Source of the DNA: Deltaproteobacteria bacterium
GTDB lineage: Bacteria > Myxococcota > B64-G9
Length of the DNA: 14,952 bases
Reading direction: 5' to 3'
NCBI GenBank assembly: GCA_003647095.1
Contig: QMME01000058.1
Location: 1-14,952 of the forward strand
Shown: piece after piece, positions 1 to 7,585 of the stretch
How the letters are laid out: each line of letters starts with the position of its first letter
Position numbering within the stretch: the stretch's first letter is position 1
The notes under the pieces: model-generated
Seen by the model: only the letters and a program-made list of their open reading frames with translations
Told to the model about the DNA's origin: nothing
Database searches by the model: none
Translations under genes and position numbers: made by a program

Positions 1-1662
1 AAACGTCCCTCGTGCCGGTGGCTGGTGCTGTTGCTGCTGGTACCGGGAGTGTGTGCCGGCATGAACGCCGGGGCCACGGTGTTTTACGTAGATCCGGTCA
101 ACGGCTCTCCCGCCGGGGACGGCAGCCACGACCGCCCCTGGCAGACCTTGCAGCAGGTGATCGAAGCCGGCCTGGTAGAGGGACGCCAGTGCCAGCAACT
201 GCCCTACCAGCCCGGCTGCACCATGGAGCCGACCAACCCCGGAGCCCCGGTCAAGGCCGGAGACACCTTGCGCCTGCTCGACGGCTACCACGGTGAGATC
301 ACCGTCATGGACGCCTATCTCACCCAGCCGCTCACCGTGGAGGCCGAGCCGGGCCACGGCCCCCGCATCAAGAGCCTGCGCTGCCTGGGCGCCGGCAACT
401 GGATCTTCCGCGGCCTGTCCATAAGCCCCAGCCATGCCGATCCCTACCAGAGGGTCGGCACCCTGGTGATGATCGAGGACCACGACTTCCGCGGACCTTG
501 CCAGTCTGTCACCGTCGAGGACTGCCGCATCTTTTCGGTCGAAGACAGCTCGAGCTGGAGCGCCGCCGACTGGAACGACCTGGCCTGTTCGGGCATCCAG
601 GTGCAGGGGCCCGACTGCGTGGTGCGCGGCAACCACCTGCTCAACGTCGATTTCGGCATCTCCGTCTCCGGCCCGCGGGCGCTGGTGAGCGGCAACACCA
701 TCGAGAACTTCGCCGGCGACGGCTTGCGCGGTCTGGGCGACCACGACGTCTTCGAAAACAACCTGGTGAAAAACTGCTACGACGTCAATCAAAACCACGA
801 CGACGGCTTCCAGTCCTGGTCGACGGGAGCCAACGGGGTGGGCAGCGGCGAGGTGGTGGGTGTCGTCCTGCGCGGCAATACCATCATCAACTACACCGAT
901 CCCTCCCAGCCCCACCGCGGCACCCTGCAGGGCATCGGCTGCTTCGACGGCTTCTACACCGACTGGGTGGTGGAGAACAACGTCATCATCACCGACCACT
1001 GGCACGGAATCACCTTCCTGGGGGCCCGCAACCTGCGAATGGTCAACAATACCGTCGTCGACATCAACCAGGTCGAGCCCGGGCCGGCCTGGATCCGCGT
1101 CGGTCCTCACAAGGACGGCACCCCTTCTTCCGGGTGGGTGGTGCGCAATAACCTGGTCATGAGCCTGCAGCTCGACGATACCGGAACGGCCGATCACAAC
1201 CTGGTCATCGACTTCGCCTGGGCCGGGCGCTACTTCGTCGACTACGCCGGGCACGACCTTCACCTGGCCGCCGACAGCCCGGCCATCAATACTGGCGCGG
1301 CCGAGCTGGCCCCAGACATCGACCACGACGGCGTAGTGCGTCCCCAGGGCGGTGCGGTCGACATCGGTGCCTACGAATGGGTGGAAGACACGCCACCCGA
1401 CGGCGGCGACGACGGCGGGCAGGCGACCGATGCCGGAGCCGATGCCAATAGCGACGCAGAACAGGTGGCGGATACTGGACCCGACGCCGGCACGAGCGAT
1501 TCCGCAGCCGATAGTGAGAGAGCGGACTCCGGCTCCCCGGAAAGCTCAGGTTGCTCCTGCGGGACCGCTGCCAGCCGCACGCCCGGGGGCATGCTGTTGC
1601 TCCTGCTGGCCATCTGGCTGCTGGGAAGTACCCGCCGCCGCTTACAACACCCTGAAACATAA
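1..1662 (+). CDS. Secreted right-handed parallel beta-helix protein with MYXO-CTERM-like tail (5' partial)
   Basis: The reading frame is open from base 1. The first codons encode a basic then Leu-rich stretch (KRPSCRWLVLLLLVPG) that looks like a signal peptide, so the true start is probably just upstream; the GTG at 25 would cut this peptide in half. The mature part begins with FYVDPVNGS and a PWQTLQ motif, the usual entry to a beta-helix. It continues through many Asn-rich turns (VRGNHL, VSGNTI, FENNLV, VENNVI, MVNNTV, VRNNLV), as in pectate-lyase-like helices. A C-terminal block (SPAINTG, then VDIGAYEW) is common in such proteins. Codons about 462-515 form an Asp/Gly/Ala/Ser-rich linker. 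After it come a Cys pair (codons 518 and 520, GCSCG), a hydrophobic segment (MLLLLLAIWLLG) and an Arg cluster, resembling the MYXO-CTERM surface-anchoring signal. Substrate unknown: it could be a polysaccharide lyase or a structural surface protein. No catalytic residues could be assigned. Confidence 0.85.
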   Translation, partial: KRPSCRWLVLLLLVPGVCAGMNAGATVFYVDPVNGSPAGDGSHDRPWQTLQQVIEAGLVEGRQCQQLPYQPGCTMEPTNPGAPVKAGDTLRLLDGYHGEITVMDAYLTQPLTVEAEPGHGPRIKSLRCLGAGNWIFRGLSISPSHADPYQRVGTLVMIEDHDFRGPCQSVTVEDCRIFSVEDSSSWSAADWNDLACSGIQVQGPDCVVRGNHLLNVDFGISVSGPRALVSGNTIENFAGDGLRGLGDHDVFENNLVKNCYDVNQNHDDGFQSWSTGANGVGSGEVVGVVLRGNTIINYTDPSQPHRGTLQGIGCFDGFYTDWVVENNVIITDHWHGITFLGARNLRMVNNTVVDINQVEPGPAWIRVGPHKDGTPSSGWVVRNNLVMSLQLDDTGTADHNLVIDFAWAGRYFVDYAGHDLHLAADSPAINTGAAELAPDIDHDGVVRPQGGAVDIGAYEWVEDTPPDGGDDGGQATDAGADANSDAEQVADTGPDAGTSDSAADSERADSGSPESSGCSCGTAASRTPGGMLLLLLAIWLLGSTRRRLQHPET

Positions 1663-1792
1663 AGACATAGTCTGGGGACAGGCCCAGCCGAAGGCTTGGC
1701 CGCGGGCTGGCAGCGGGGAAAAATTCGTGCCTATCATGGCTCGGCAGGCAACCCCTTGGACATCCCGGCGGTCTCATCCCCGGCATGTTGGC

Positions 1793-1797
1793 AAGGA
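1793..1797 (+). promoter_or_regulatory. Ribosome binding site of the sigma factor gene
   Basis: AAGGA lies 5 bases before the ATG at 1803. The in-frame ATG at 1785 has no purine-rich site before it, so this site favours the shorter start. The 1663-1802 gap otherwise shows only weak short inverted repeats and no convincing promoter or T-tailed terminator. Confidence 0.6.
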
Positions 1798-1802
1798 CCT
1801 TG

Positions 1803-2339
1803 ATGACGGTGGCAGACAGAAATGACGAAAAGCGACTCATCAGGGCCGCGGCCAGCGGCGACGAGCAGGCCCTGCGTTCCCTCTACGACACTCACTGTCA
1901 TCGGGCCTACGCGCTGGCCCTGCGGCTCACCAGGTCGGAAGCGGATGCCGAGGAGGCCGTCCAGGACGCCTTCCTGCGCGCCTTCCGGGCCCTGGGAGGA
2001 TTCCGGGCCGAGGCCCGTTTCTCCACCTGGTTCTTCCGCATCGTGGTCAATCGCTGCCACGACCTGCTGGCCCGCCGGCAGAAACAACGCCAGCGGGAAA
2101 CCGATCTGGACGAACAACTCCTGCCGTCCCGGGATCACGGGCAGGACCCCCTGGCGGCGCCCCGGCTCCAGGCGGCACTGGAGCAGTTGCCGGTCGGCTA
2201 CCGGGAAGTGCTGTTGCTGCACGACATGCTGGGGCTCGATCACCGGGAAATCGCCCGCACCCTGGGCATTCGCCGGGGAACATCTAAAAGCCAGCTGCAC
2301 AAGGCCCGGGCCCGCATGCGCGAGATCATGAGCCAGTGA
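1803..2339 (+). CDS. ECF-family RNA polymerase sigma factor (sigma-70 family, RpoE-like)
   Basis: A 178-residue protein, the usual size for ECF sigma factors, with only regions 2 and 4. Region 2 covers about residues 21-90: the core-binding and -10 recognition helices include EEAVQDAFLRAFRAL (about 50-64) and FSTWFFRIVVNRCHDLL (about 73-89), both hallmarks of the family. Region 4 covers about 120-175: it contains LPVGYREVLLLHDMLGLDHREIA and the helix-turn-helix ending SKSQLHKARARMRE, which reads the -35 element. The ATG at 1803 is chosen over 1785 because of its ribosome binding site. The stop almost touches the next gene, which encodes a zinc-finger anti-sigma factor, so the two very probably form a cognate pair held inactive at the membrane until an envelope signal arrives. 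Autoregulation is typical of such pairs, but I could not identify a matching promoter. The regulon cannot be inferred from this window. Confidence 0.93.
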   Translation: MTVADRNDEKRLIRAAASGDEQALRSLYDTHCHRAYALALRLTRSEADAEEAVQDAFLRAFRALGGFRAEARFSTWFFRIVVNRCHDLLARRQKQRQRETDLDEQLLPSRDHGQDPLAAPRLQAALEQLPVGYREVLLLHDMLGLDHREIARTLGIRRGTSKSQLHKARARMREIMSQ

Positions 2340-2342
2340 GGA
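2338..2342 (+). promoter_or_regulatory. Ribosome binding site of the anti-sigma factor gene
   Basis: GAGGA overlaps the sigma factor stop codon and sits 8 bases before the ATG at 2351. Two earlier in-frame starts (GTG at 2336, ATG at 2342) are too close to, or inside, this site. Confidence 0.55.
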
Positions 2343-2350
2343 TGGAAATC

Positions 2351-2986
2351 ATGAAGGCACGAAACGACCAACACCCCCCCGACGAAACTCTCAGCGCCCG
2401 TCTCGACGGCGAGCTGACAAAGCGTCGGCAACAGGCAATCGACACCCACCTGGCCGACTGTGTCAGCTGCCGGCAGCGGTACGAGCAACTTGCCGACCTG
2501 CGCCAGGGGATCCAGCGACTCGGGGGAGTGCAGGCTCCGGAGCGCATCTGGCAGGCGATACGCCCAGCCGCTCCGGTACGGCAGTCCCGGCGGGTCACCT
2601 GGTGGATGTTACCGGCGGCCGCGGCCCTGGCCGCCGCGCTGGCCTGGCTGGGATTTTCCTGGTTGGGGCACCCCCCGGCACCTGGAGGCAACGGCCAGGA
2701 GGCATCTCCCCGGGCGGCGCTGCAGGCGGTGCAGCAGGCCGAGATCGAGTACGTCCGGGCCATCGACACCCTGGCCGCAGCCTGGCGCGGCAATACGAAA
2801 TTCCACGATCCCGGCCTGCGCCGGGAGGTAGAACAAAGCCTGGCGGTCATCGACGGCGCGGTGAAGAAGCTGCGCCGGCAGCTGCGTGACCGACCCCGGG
2901 ACATCGAGTCACGCCAACAATTGTTGGCGCTTTACCAGCGCAAGGTTGACCTGCTCAGCGAGCTGGTGCTGGCGGGCGACGAATGA
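2351..2986 (+). CDS. Membrane anti-sigma factor with zinc-finger (ZAS/zf-HC2) domain
   Basis: A 211-residue protein. The N-terminal cytoplasmic domain carries the anti-sigma zinc motif HxxxCxxC (H33, C37, C40) within THLADCVSCRQRY; such domains clamp the partner sigma factor. One transmembrane segment follows at about residues 84-106 (WWMLPAAAALAAALAWLGFSWL), preceded by basic residues, giving a cytoplasmic N-terminus. The roughly 100-residue outer part is highly charged and helical (AEIEYVRAIDTLAAAW, then a region around 158-205), probably a coiled-coil or helical-bundle sensor. The gene starts 11 bases after the sigma stop codon and is likely coupled to it. A single-span anti-sigma of this type is usually inactivated by regulated proteolysis or by conformational signalling; which applies here is unknown. 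The following gene encodes an exported protein that may be the target or co-sensor of the system. Confidence 0.88.
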   Translation: MKARNDQHPPDETLSARLDGELTKRRQQAIDTHLADCVSCRQRYEQLADLRQGIQRLGGVQAPERIWQAIRPAAPVRQSRRVTWWMLPAAAALAAALAWLGFSWLGHPPAPGGNGQEASPRAALQAVQQAEIEYVRAIDTLAAAWRGNTKFHDPGLRREVEQSLAVIDGAVKKLRRQLRDRPRDIESRQQLLALYQRKVDLLSELVLAGDE

Positions 2987-3015
2987 CGGGGTGGCTGCTA
3001 CGGCCCTCCGCCAGC

Positions 3016-3021
3016 AGGAGG
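3016..3021 (+). promoter_or_regulatory. Strong ribosome binding site of the DUF4097-type gene
   Basis: A perfect AGGAGG sits 5 bases before the ATG at 3027. It fixes this start over the longer open frame beginning at 2886, which would run through the anti-sigma gene and lack a signal peptide at its N-terminus. Confidence 0.8.
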
Positions 3022-3026
3022 CAACC

Positions 3027-3899
3027 ATGAAGGGAACGAAAACCAGGTTACTGGCAATGGGAACCATAATGGCACTACTGGCAGTGGTGACGCCGGCCGG
3101 GGCCGCTACCAAGTCGGTGCCGACAAAGGGTATCAACGCCGTGGAGATCAAGGTAGGCAAGGTCAACGTGCGCCTCGAGGCCGGCACCGTGGATTCCATT
3201 ACCCTCACGGCCGGTCCCCAGCTGGAACAGGCGGTGCGCATCGCCGGGGGCAAGTTGCAGGTGGCCGACAAGCTCGGCATCATGCAGAAGCGACTCGATC
3301 TCGGTGACCTGCTCACAATCAAGATGCCAGCCGGGCTGCCGGTAGAGGTCAAGACCGCCAGCGGTGATATCACCGTAAGCGGCCTGCAGGCCAGGCTCCG
3401 CGCCGGCACCGCCTCCGGTGATGTTAGCGTCACAAACTGCGGCGGGCCGGTGAGCGTACGCGGGGTCTCGGGCGACATCGTTCTCGATGGCATTTCCGGC
3501 GACGTGACGGTATCGCTGGTAAGCGGCACGGTTCGGGCCCGCAAGCTGCACAGTCCGCTGCTCGAAGTGCAGACGGTGAGCGGTGGCATCGACGTCGACG
3601 CCACCGGCCTGGAGCGGGTACGTACCCGGGCGGTGAGCGGCGATACCGTGCTCAGCGGCAGACCGGACGGCACTGCCTCCCTGGTGGCCTCCTCTGTCAG
3701 CGGCGACATCGAGCTGCGCCTGCCCGCCGGCTGCGGCTTCGAGGTGAACTTCGGCAGCATCTCCGGATCCCTTTCCAGCGATTTTGCCGGAGAGCGGGAA
3801 GACGGGCGCCGCCGGGTGCACCTACGCGTCGGTGACGGTACGGTGTCCATCAAGGTAGGTACCGTCAGCGGCGACCTCGCCCTGCGCCGGTTGCCTTGA
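3027..3899 (+). CDS. Exported DUF4097-type beta-repeat protein
   Basis: A 290-residue protein with a signal peptide (MKGTKTRLLAMGTIMALL, cleavage near AGA-A, residues 25-27), so it is exported. The rest is a regular ladder of short beta strands with a Ser-Gly-Asp/Gly/Ser/Thr corner about every 9-20 residues: S112, S130, S148, S157, S166, S185, S204, S225, S246 and S281, with versions such as ASGDITV, VSGDIVL, ISGDVTV and VSGDIEL. This is the pattern of the DUF4097 (putative adhesin) family, predicted to fold as a beta-solenoid. No enzyme motif is visible and its biochemical role is unknown. It starts 40 bases after the anti-sigma gene on the same strand, so I infer co-transcription. DUF4097 genes often sit beside anti-sigma or PspC-type envelope-stress regulators, which suggests an envelope-stress role. 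Alternative: a surface adhesin. Confidence 0.82.
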   Translation: MKGTKTRLLAMGTIMALLAVVTPAGAATKSVPTKGINAVEIKVGKVNVRLEAGTVDSITLTAGPQLEQAVRIAGGKLQVADKLGIMQKRLDLGDLLTIKMPAGLPVEVKTASGDITVSGLQARLRAGTASGDVSVTNCGGPVSVRGVSGDIVLDGISGDVTVSLVSGTVRARKLHSPLLEVQTVSGGIDVDATGLERVRTRAVSGDTVLSGRPDGTASLVASSVSGDIELRLPAGCGFEVNFGSISGSLSSDFAGEREDGRRRVHLRVGDGTVSIKVGTVSGDLALRRLP

Positions 3900-3962
3900 A
3901 CCTTCCCGGCACGCTATCACCTTTCGCTTGCCTCCACCCTGACGACATGCAAAAAGTGCCGC

Positions 3963-5333
3963 ATGGACGCCGTCCGCGGCAAGCCCTACCAGGTGCTGCT
4001 GGTGGTATCGGTCGGCACGCTGCTCAGTGCCATGACCGGATCCATGGTCAACCTGGCCCTGCCGTCCCTGGGCCGTGACCTGGGCATATCGCTGCAGGCC
4101 TCACGCTGGGTGGTACAGGTACTGCTGCTGGTCATGGGAGCGCTGCTGCTGCCGGCCGGGCGGCTGGCAGACGGCCTCGGCCACCGACTGGTGTACCTGT
4201 GGGGATTTGTGTTGTTCGCCACCGCCTCCCTGCTGTGCGGGCTGGCACCTTCTTTCGCCTGGTTGGTGGTGGCCCGGGCACTGCAGGGTATAGGCGGCGC
4301 CCTGATCCTGGCCACCAGCCCCGCCCTGCTTACGCTCAGCTTCCCGCCCCAGCAGCGCGGCCGGGCCCTGGGCTTGCAGGCTACCGCCACCTACCTGGGA
4401 CTGGCCCTGGGACCGGCGCTGGGCGGTGTCATCGTGGCCGGTCTGGGCTGGCGCTGGACCTTTCTGGTCTATGTGCCGGCCAGCCTGCTGATACTGGTGC
4501 TGGGGCTTTTCCTCCTGCCGCGCGGCGGCAACCGACTGGGCACGCCGCCCGACCTGCTGGCCACGGGCCAGCTGTTGCTGGGCATGCCGCTGCTGCTGCT
4601 CGGCCTTTCCTGGAGCAGAGACGGCGTCCTGTCACCCCGGGTGCTGGTACCCGTCTTTACCGGAATGGTACTGCTGATCGCCTTCAGCCGCCGCCAGGGC
4701 CGGCTCGATTCGCCTGTACTGGACCTGGGGCTGTTTCACTCGCGGGTCTTTTTCAGCTCGGTGCTGGCGGCGCTATGTAACTACGTGGCCCTGTTCGTGG
4801 CACTGATCATGCTGCCCTTCTACCTGGAAGAAGGGCTGGGAATGCCAACGCAGCGGGTGGGACTCGTCCTCACGGTACAGCCGGCCTTGATGGCGCTGGT
4901 GGCCTCGCCCGCCGGTTGGCTGTCCGACCGTATCGGCTCCCGCGGTCTGGCCGCGGGAGGACTGGCACTGGTGGCGGCCGGTCTGTGGTGGCTGGCCGGG
5001 CTGGGTGCCGGCACCGGCCTGCCATCCATCGTCGCCGGCCTGGCCGCCGTGGGCCTGGGGGTGGGACTGTTCGTCTCTCCCAACACCAGTGCCCTGATGG
5101 GATCGGCTCCGCGCCACCAGCAGGGCCAGGCCGGGGCCATGATGGCCGAATCACGCATCCTGGGCATGTTCCTGGGTGTGGCCCTGGCCAGCGCCGTCTT
5201 CGCCGCCCTGGGCGGACGCACCGGTCATGCCTGGCAGCCGGTGGAATTTCGGGCCCTGGCCGGGGCCCTGCGTTCCGGTGCCCTGGCGGCCCTGGCCGGG
5301 GCACTACTGGCCTGGCTGCGGGGAAGATCCTGA
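3963..5333 (+). CDS. MFS drug/metabolite exporter, DHA2 (EmrB/QacA)-like
   Basis: A 456-residue, very hydrophobic inner-membrane protein, long enough for 14 membrane spans. Motif A (GRLADGLGHR, residues 66-75) follows span 2. Motif B is near VVARALQGIGGA (102-113) with the conserved Arg105. The antiporter motif C (GLALGPALGG, 146-155) follows in span 5, and then GWRWTFLVYVPASL. Motif C marks proton-coupled drug efflux families, and the N-terminal layout fits DHA2. The substrate cannot be predicted. A second A-like loop (SDRIGSRG) occurs in the C-terminal half. The ATG at 3963 has no clear ribosome binding site; it was chosen because the first span starts about 9 residues later. The gene lies 63 bases after the DUF4097 gene with no terminator visible between, so read-through from the sigma module is possible but unproven. 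No periplasmic adaptor gene is nearby. Confidence 0.87.
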   Translation: MDAVRGKPYQVLLVVSVGTLLSAMTGSMVNLALPSLGRDLGISLQASRWVVQVLLLVMGALLLPAGRLADGLGHRLVYLWGFVLFATASLLCGLAPSFAWLVVARALQGIGGALILATSPALLTLSFPPQQRGRALGLQATATYLGLALGPALGGVIVAGLGWRWTFLVYVPASLLILVLGLFLLPRGGNRLGTPPDLLATGQLLLGMPLLLLGLSWSRDGVLSPRVLVPVFTGMVLLIAFSRRQGRLDSPVLDLGLFHSRVFFSSVLAALCNYVALFVALIMLPFYLEEGLGMPTQRVGLVLTVQPALMALVASPAGWLSDRIGSRGLAAGGLALVAAGLWWLAGLGAGTGLPSIVAGLAAVGLGVGLFVSPNTSALMGSAPRHQQGQAGAMMAESRILGMFLGVALASAVFAALGGRTGHAWQPVEFRALAGALRSGALAALAGALLAWLRGRS

Positions 5334-5440
5334 ACCGGTCGTTGCAGTACGGCGGTGGCTGTGTTACAAGGGTCGGCCGGATCGACGGTGCAGCGGTGGG
5401 AAGGAATTTGCAGCTGGCCCCGTTGGTTATGGAGTACCAC

Positions 5441-5447
5441 AAGGAGG
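5441..5447 (+). promoter_or_regulatory. Strong ribosome binding site opening the foldase operon
   Basis: AAGGAGG lies 8 bases before the ATG at 5456. It shows that the long open frame beginning at 4916, inside the MFS gene, is not the true extent of this gene. The 5334-5455 gap holds no convincing terminator; weak promoter-like hexamers near 5342-5370 are below what I would call. Confidence 0.8.
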
Positions 5448-5455
5448 GTATTACC

Positions 5456-6547
5456 ATGAAGACGAGAAGACCTGTCATCATCGTGACAGCGGTTGTGATC
5501 GCACTGGCGCTGGTCGCCTGCCAGAAGCAGGGACCGGGTCAACAGCAGGCCGCCAAGGCCGATTCGGGGACGGTGGTGGCCCGTATCGGCAGCGAGGTGA
5601 TCACCCTCGAGCAGTTCGAAGAATACCTCAACAGCCAGAACCCACTGGTACGCAGCCGCTACAGTTCCCTGGACCAGAAGAAGCGGCTGCTGCAATCGCT
5701 GGTGGAACGGGAAGCCATGGTACAAGAGGCCAAGCGACTGAAGCTGGACCAGGATCCCCAGGTGCAACTCGGTCTCAAGAAGATCCTCGCCCGCCACCTG
5801 GTCAACAAGGTCTTCAACCAGCAACAGGTCAAGGCGATCAAGATCACCGACGAGGAGATCGAACAGTATTACCGGCAGAACGAGTCTCGCTACCATGCCC
5901 CGGAGAAGGTACGCGTACATCACATTTTCTTCGCCGCGCCGGCTGCCGACAAGAAAGCCCGGACCGCCGCCCGCGCCCGCGCCCAGCAGGCCCTGGCCAA
6001 GCTCCAGGCCAAGCCCAATGACCGGCGCCTGTTCATCGAGCTGGCCCGCCGGACGACCGAGGACGAGAAGCTGAAGAACACCGGCGGCGACACCGGCTTC
6101 AAGACCAGGCAGGAGATGGAACAGACCTACGGCCCGGCCTTTGCCAAGGCCGCCTTCGCCCTCAAGAAGGTCAACGATATCAGTCCCATCGTGGAGGGAG
6201 AAAAGGGCTTTTACCTGCTCAGGCAATCGGGACGCCAGCCGGCGGTCGATCTGCCCCTGGAAAAGGTCAAGGAGCAGATCCGCGCCACCCTGCTCACGCG
6301 CAAGAAAGCCGATGCCTACCGCGCCTTCGTGGAACAGATCAAAAACAAGGCCGGTGTAAAGGTTTTCGAAGACACCCTGGCCAAGGCCAAGGTGGACCTG
6401 AGCAATGTTCCCCGGCGCCCCGGCCTGCCTCCGGGCCGACCCGGTATCCAGCCCCTGCGTCGCATAAAGATCCCCAAGGCCTTGGACAAGAACAAGGCTC
6501 GCCGGCCCCCGGCCCCACCCGGTGCGCCCCGGCCCGCCAACCACTGA
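5456..6547 (+). CDS. Parvulin/SurA-type foldase lipoprotein (PpiC family)
   Basis: A 363-residue protein. Residues 1-22 form a lipoprotein signal: a basic start, hydrophobic core, and lipobox LVAC with Cys22 as the lipidated residue. The sequence shows no clear Asp at +2 for inner-membrane retention (Gln23), which hints at outer-membrane sorting. A SurA-N-like helical chaperone region (VVARIGSEVITLEQFEEYL, then about 75-145) precedes a parvulin domain at about 149-257 (VRVHHIFF to GFYLL). The first catalytic-type His is kept (H156), but the final GYHII-type motif reads GFYLL, placing Tyr253 where the second conserved His should be. Proline-isomerase activity may therefore be reduced and the protein may act mainly as a chaperone for envelope proteins. 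The last 45 residues are rich in Pro, Arg and Lys and look disordered. The stop overlaps the next start by 1 base (TGATG). Confidence 0.85.
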   Translation: MKTRRPVIIVTAVVIALALVACQKQGPGQQQAAKADSGTVVARIGSEVITLEQFEEYLNSQNPLVRSRYSSLDQKKRLLQSLVEREAMVQEAKRLKLDQDPQVQLGLKKILARHLVNKVFNQQQVKAIKITDEEIEQYYRQNESRYHAPEKVRVHHIFFAAPAADKKARTAARARAQQALAKLQAKPNDRRLFIELARRTTEDEKLKNTGGDTGFKTRQEMEQTYGPAFAKAAFALKKVNDISPIVEGEKGFYLLRQSGRQPAVDLPLEKVKEQIRATLLTRKKADAYRAFVEQIKNKAGVKVFEDTLAKAKVDLSNVPRRPGLPPGRPGIQPLRRIKIPKALDKNKARRPPAPPGAPRPANH

Positions 6548-7533
6548 TGTTCGGCAGTTGCCGGAATATCCACCCCTCGGTGGCCGCGCGGCTGTGCCTG
6601 GTCGCGGTCGCCGGGCTGGGACCGCTGGCTGGAAGCTGTTCCGACCAGGCTGTTGCCGTGCGTCCTCGTCCCCAGGCGGTGGCAGTGGTAAACGACGAAC
6701 CCATCAGCATCGATAGTTTCCAGTCCGCCTATGACGAACTCAAGGGCGCCGGCCGGGGATATTTCGGCAACAAGGACAAGGCCCGCAAGATCAAGCAGGA
6801 GCTGCTGGAACACCTCATCGACGAGAAGTTGCTATTGCAGGAAGCCCGGCGCCGGGGGCTGGTTCTGGATCCCAAGCTGCTGGAGCAGTCGGTACAACTA
6901 CCCTTCGAACAGTACCCGCCCGGCGAGGCGGAGCGCCAGCTGCTGGCGCGAGGCAAGTCGTTGGAGTCGTACCGCCACGACACCCGGCGCACGCTGCTCA
7001 TTTTCAAGCTGCTCAAGCAGGAGGTGGTGGACCGGGTAGCGGTATCGAGCCAGGAGGTCACGAAGTACTACCAGCAGCATCCCCAGGTGCGCCAGCAGGC
7101 AGAGATGGTACGGGTACGCCAGATAGTCACCCGCACCAAGGAAGAGGCCGAACAACTGCGCAAGCGCTTGAAACGGGGCGAGTCGTTCGAGCAGCTGGCC
7201 CGCCAGTACTCCCTGGGACCCGAGGCCTCCCGGGGAGGTGACCTGGGATTCTTCGCCCGGGGCACCATGCCCCCGGCCATAGAAGAATCCTGCTTTTCGC
7301 TGTGGCGACCCAAGCAGATATCGCAGGTAATCACCTCTCCCTATGGTTACCACATCTTCCAACTCCTCGAGCGCCGCCCCGCCCGGGAACTCAGCCCGGA
7401 GGAAGCCGCCCCACGCATCGAGAAGACGATTCTCGCCCGTAAGGTACGTGAGGCCGAGGCCTACTTCTTGCGCAAGCTGCGCGAGGGAGCCAGTATCGAA
7501 CGCAACCTGGAACTGCTGGAAAGGATCCACTGA
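6547..7533 (+). CDS. Second parvulin/SurA-type foldase-like protein, probably exported
   Basis: A 328-residue protein. The N-terminus has a hydrophobic segment (residues about 12-30) ending PLAGSC, an imperfect lipobox with Cys31; it may be a lipoprotein or may use an ordinary signal peptide. A SurA-N-like region begins at AVAVVNDEPISIDSFQ (about 44-59). It includes the family motif LLEHLIDEKLLLQEARRRG (about 86-104). The parvulin domain spans about 187-276: GGDLGFFARG (230-239) and the closing GYHIF (H269) are well kept, but Gln192 replaces the conserved first His (VRQIVT against ARHILF in the next gene). The Asp normally in FSDDP is also missing (YSLGP). Catalytic activity is thus doubtful. 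The ATG shares one base with the preceding stop and has no ribosome binding site of its own, so translation is probably coupled. It probably aids folding of secreted or outer-membrane proteins with its neighbours. Confidence 0.83.
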   Translation: MFGSCRNIHPSVAARLCLVAVAGLGPLAGSCSDQAVAVRPRPQAVAVVNDEPISIDSFQSAYDELKGAGRGYFGNKDKARKIKQELLEHLIDEKLLLQEARRRGLVLDPKLLEQSVQLPFEQYPPGEAERQLLARGKSLESYRHDTRRTLLIFKLLKQEVVDRVAVSSQEVTKYYQQHPQVRQQAEMVRVRQIVTRTKEEAEQLRKRLKRGESFEQLARQYSLGPEASRGGDLGFFARGTMPPAIEESCFSLWRPKQISQVITSPYGYHIFQLLERRPARELSPEEAAPRIEKTILARKVREAEAYFLRKLREGASIERNLELLERIH

Positions 7534-7571
7534 CGGGAAAGCGGGCGGCACCAGCCGCTCCTCGTTCCCGT
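7533..7571 (+). other. Predicted RNA hairpin just before the surA-like gene
   Basis: Outer arms ACGGGAA (7533-7539) and TTCCCGT (7565-7571) are perfectly complementary. Inside them GCGGC (7545-7549) pairs with GCCGC (7554-7558) around a 4-base ACCA loop. The structure fills most of the gap and ends one base before the GGGAG ribosome binding site (7572-7576). There is no T-run, so it is not a standard terminator. It could affect translation start or mRNA processing. Confidence 0.45.
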
Positions 7572-7585
7572 GGGAGCAAACCGCC

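Noticed and set aside
1683..1716. Possible terminator after the beta-helix gene (CCAGCC paired with GGCTGG)
   Set aside because: The stem is only about 6 bases with a 15-base loop, and it is followed by GGGGAAAAATT and not by a T-run on this strand.
3896..4078. Small open frame between the DUF4097 and MFS genes
   Set aside because: It mostly overlaps the MFS start in another frame, lacks a convincing ribosome binding site and has a Pro/Gly/His-rich shadow-type composition.
5342..5370. Promoter-like hexamers (TTGCAG, then TACAAG 17 bases on) before the foldase operon
   Set aside because: Only about half of the consensus positions match, which is expected by chance in a gap of this size.
5225..6544. 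A 439-codon minus-strand open frame opposite the first foldase gene
   Set aside because: Low-complexity Leu/Gly-rich translation with no family motif; the plus-strand gene has a strong ribosome binding site, lipobox and parvulin motifs.
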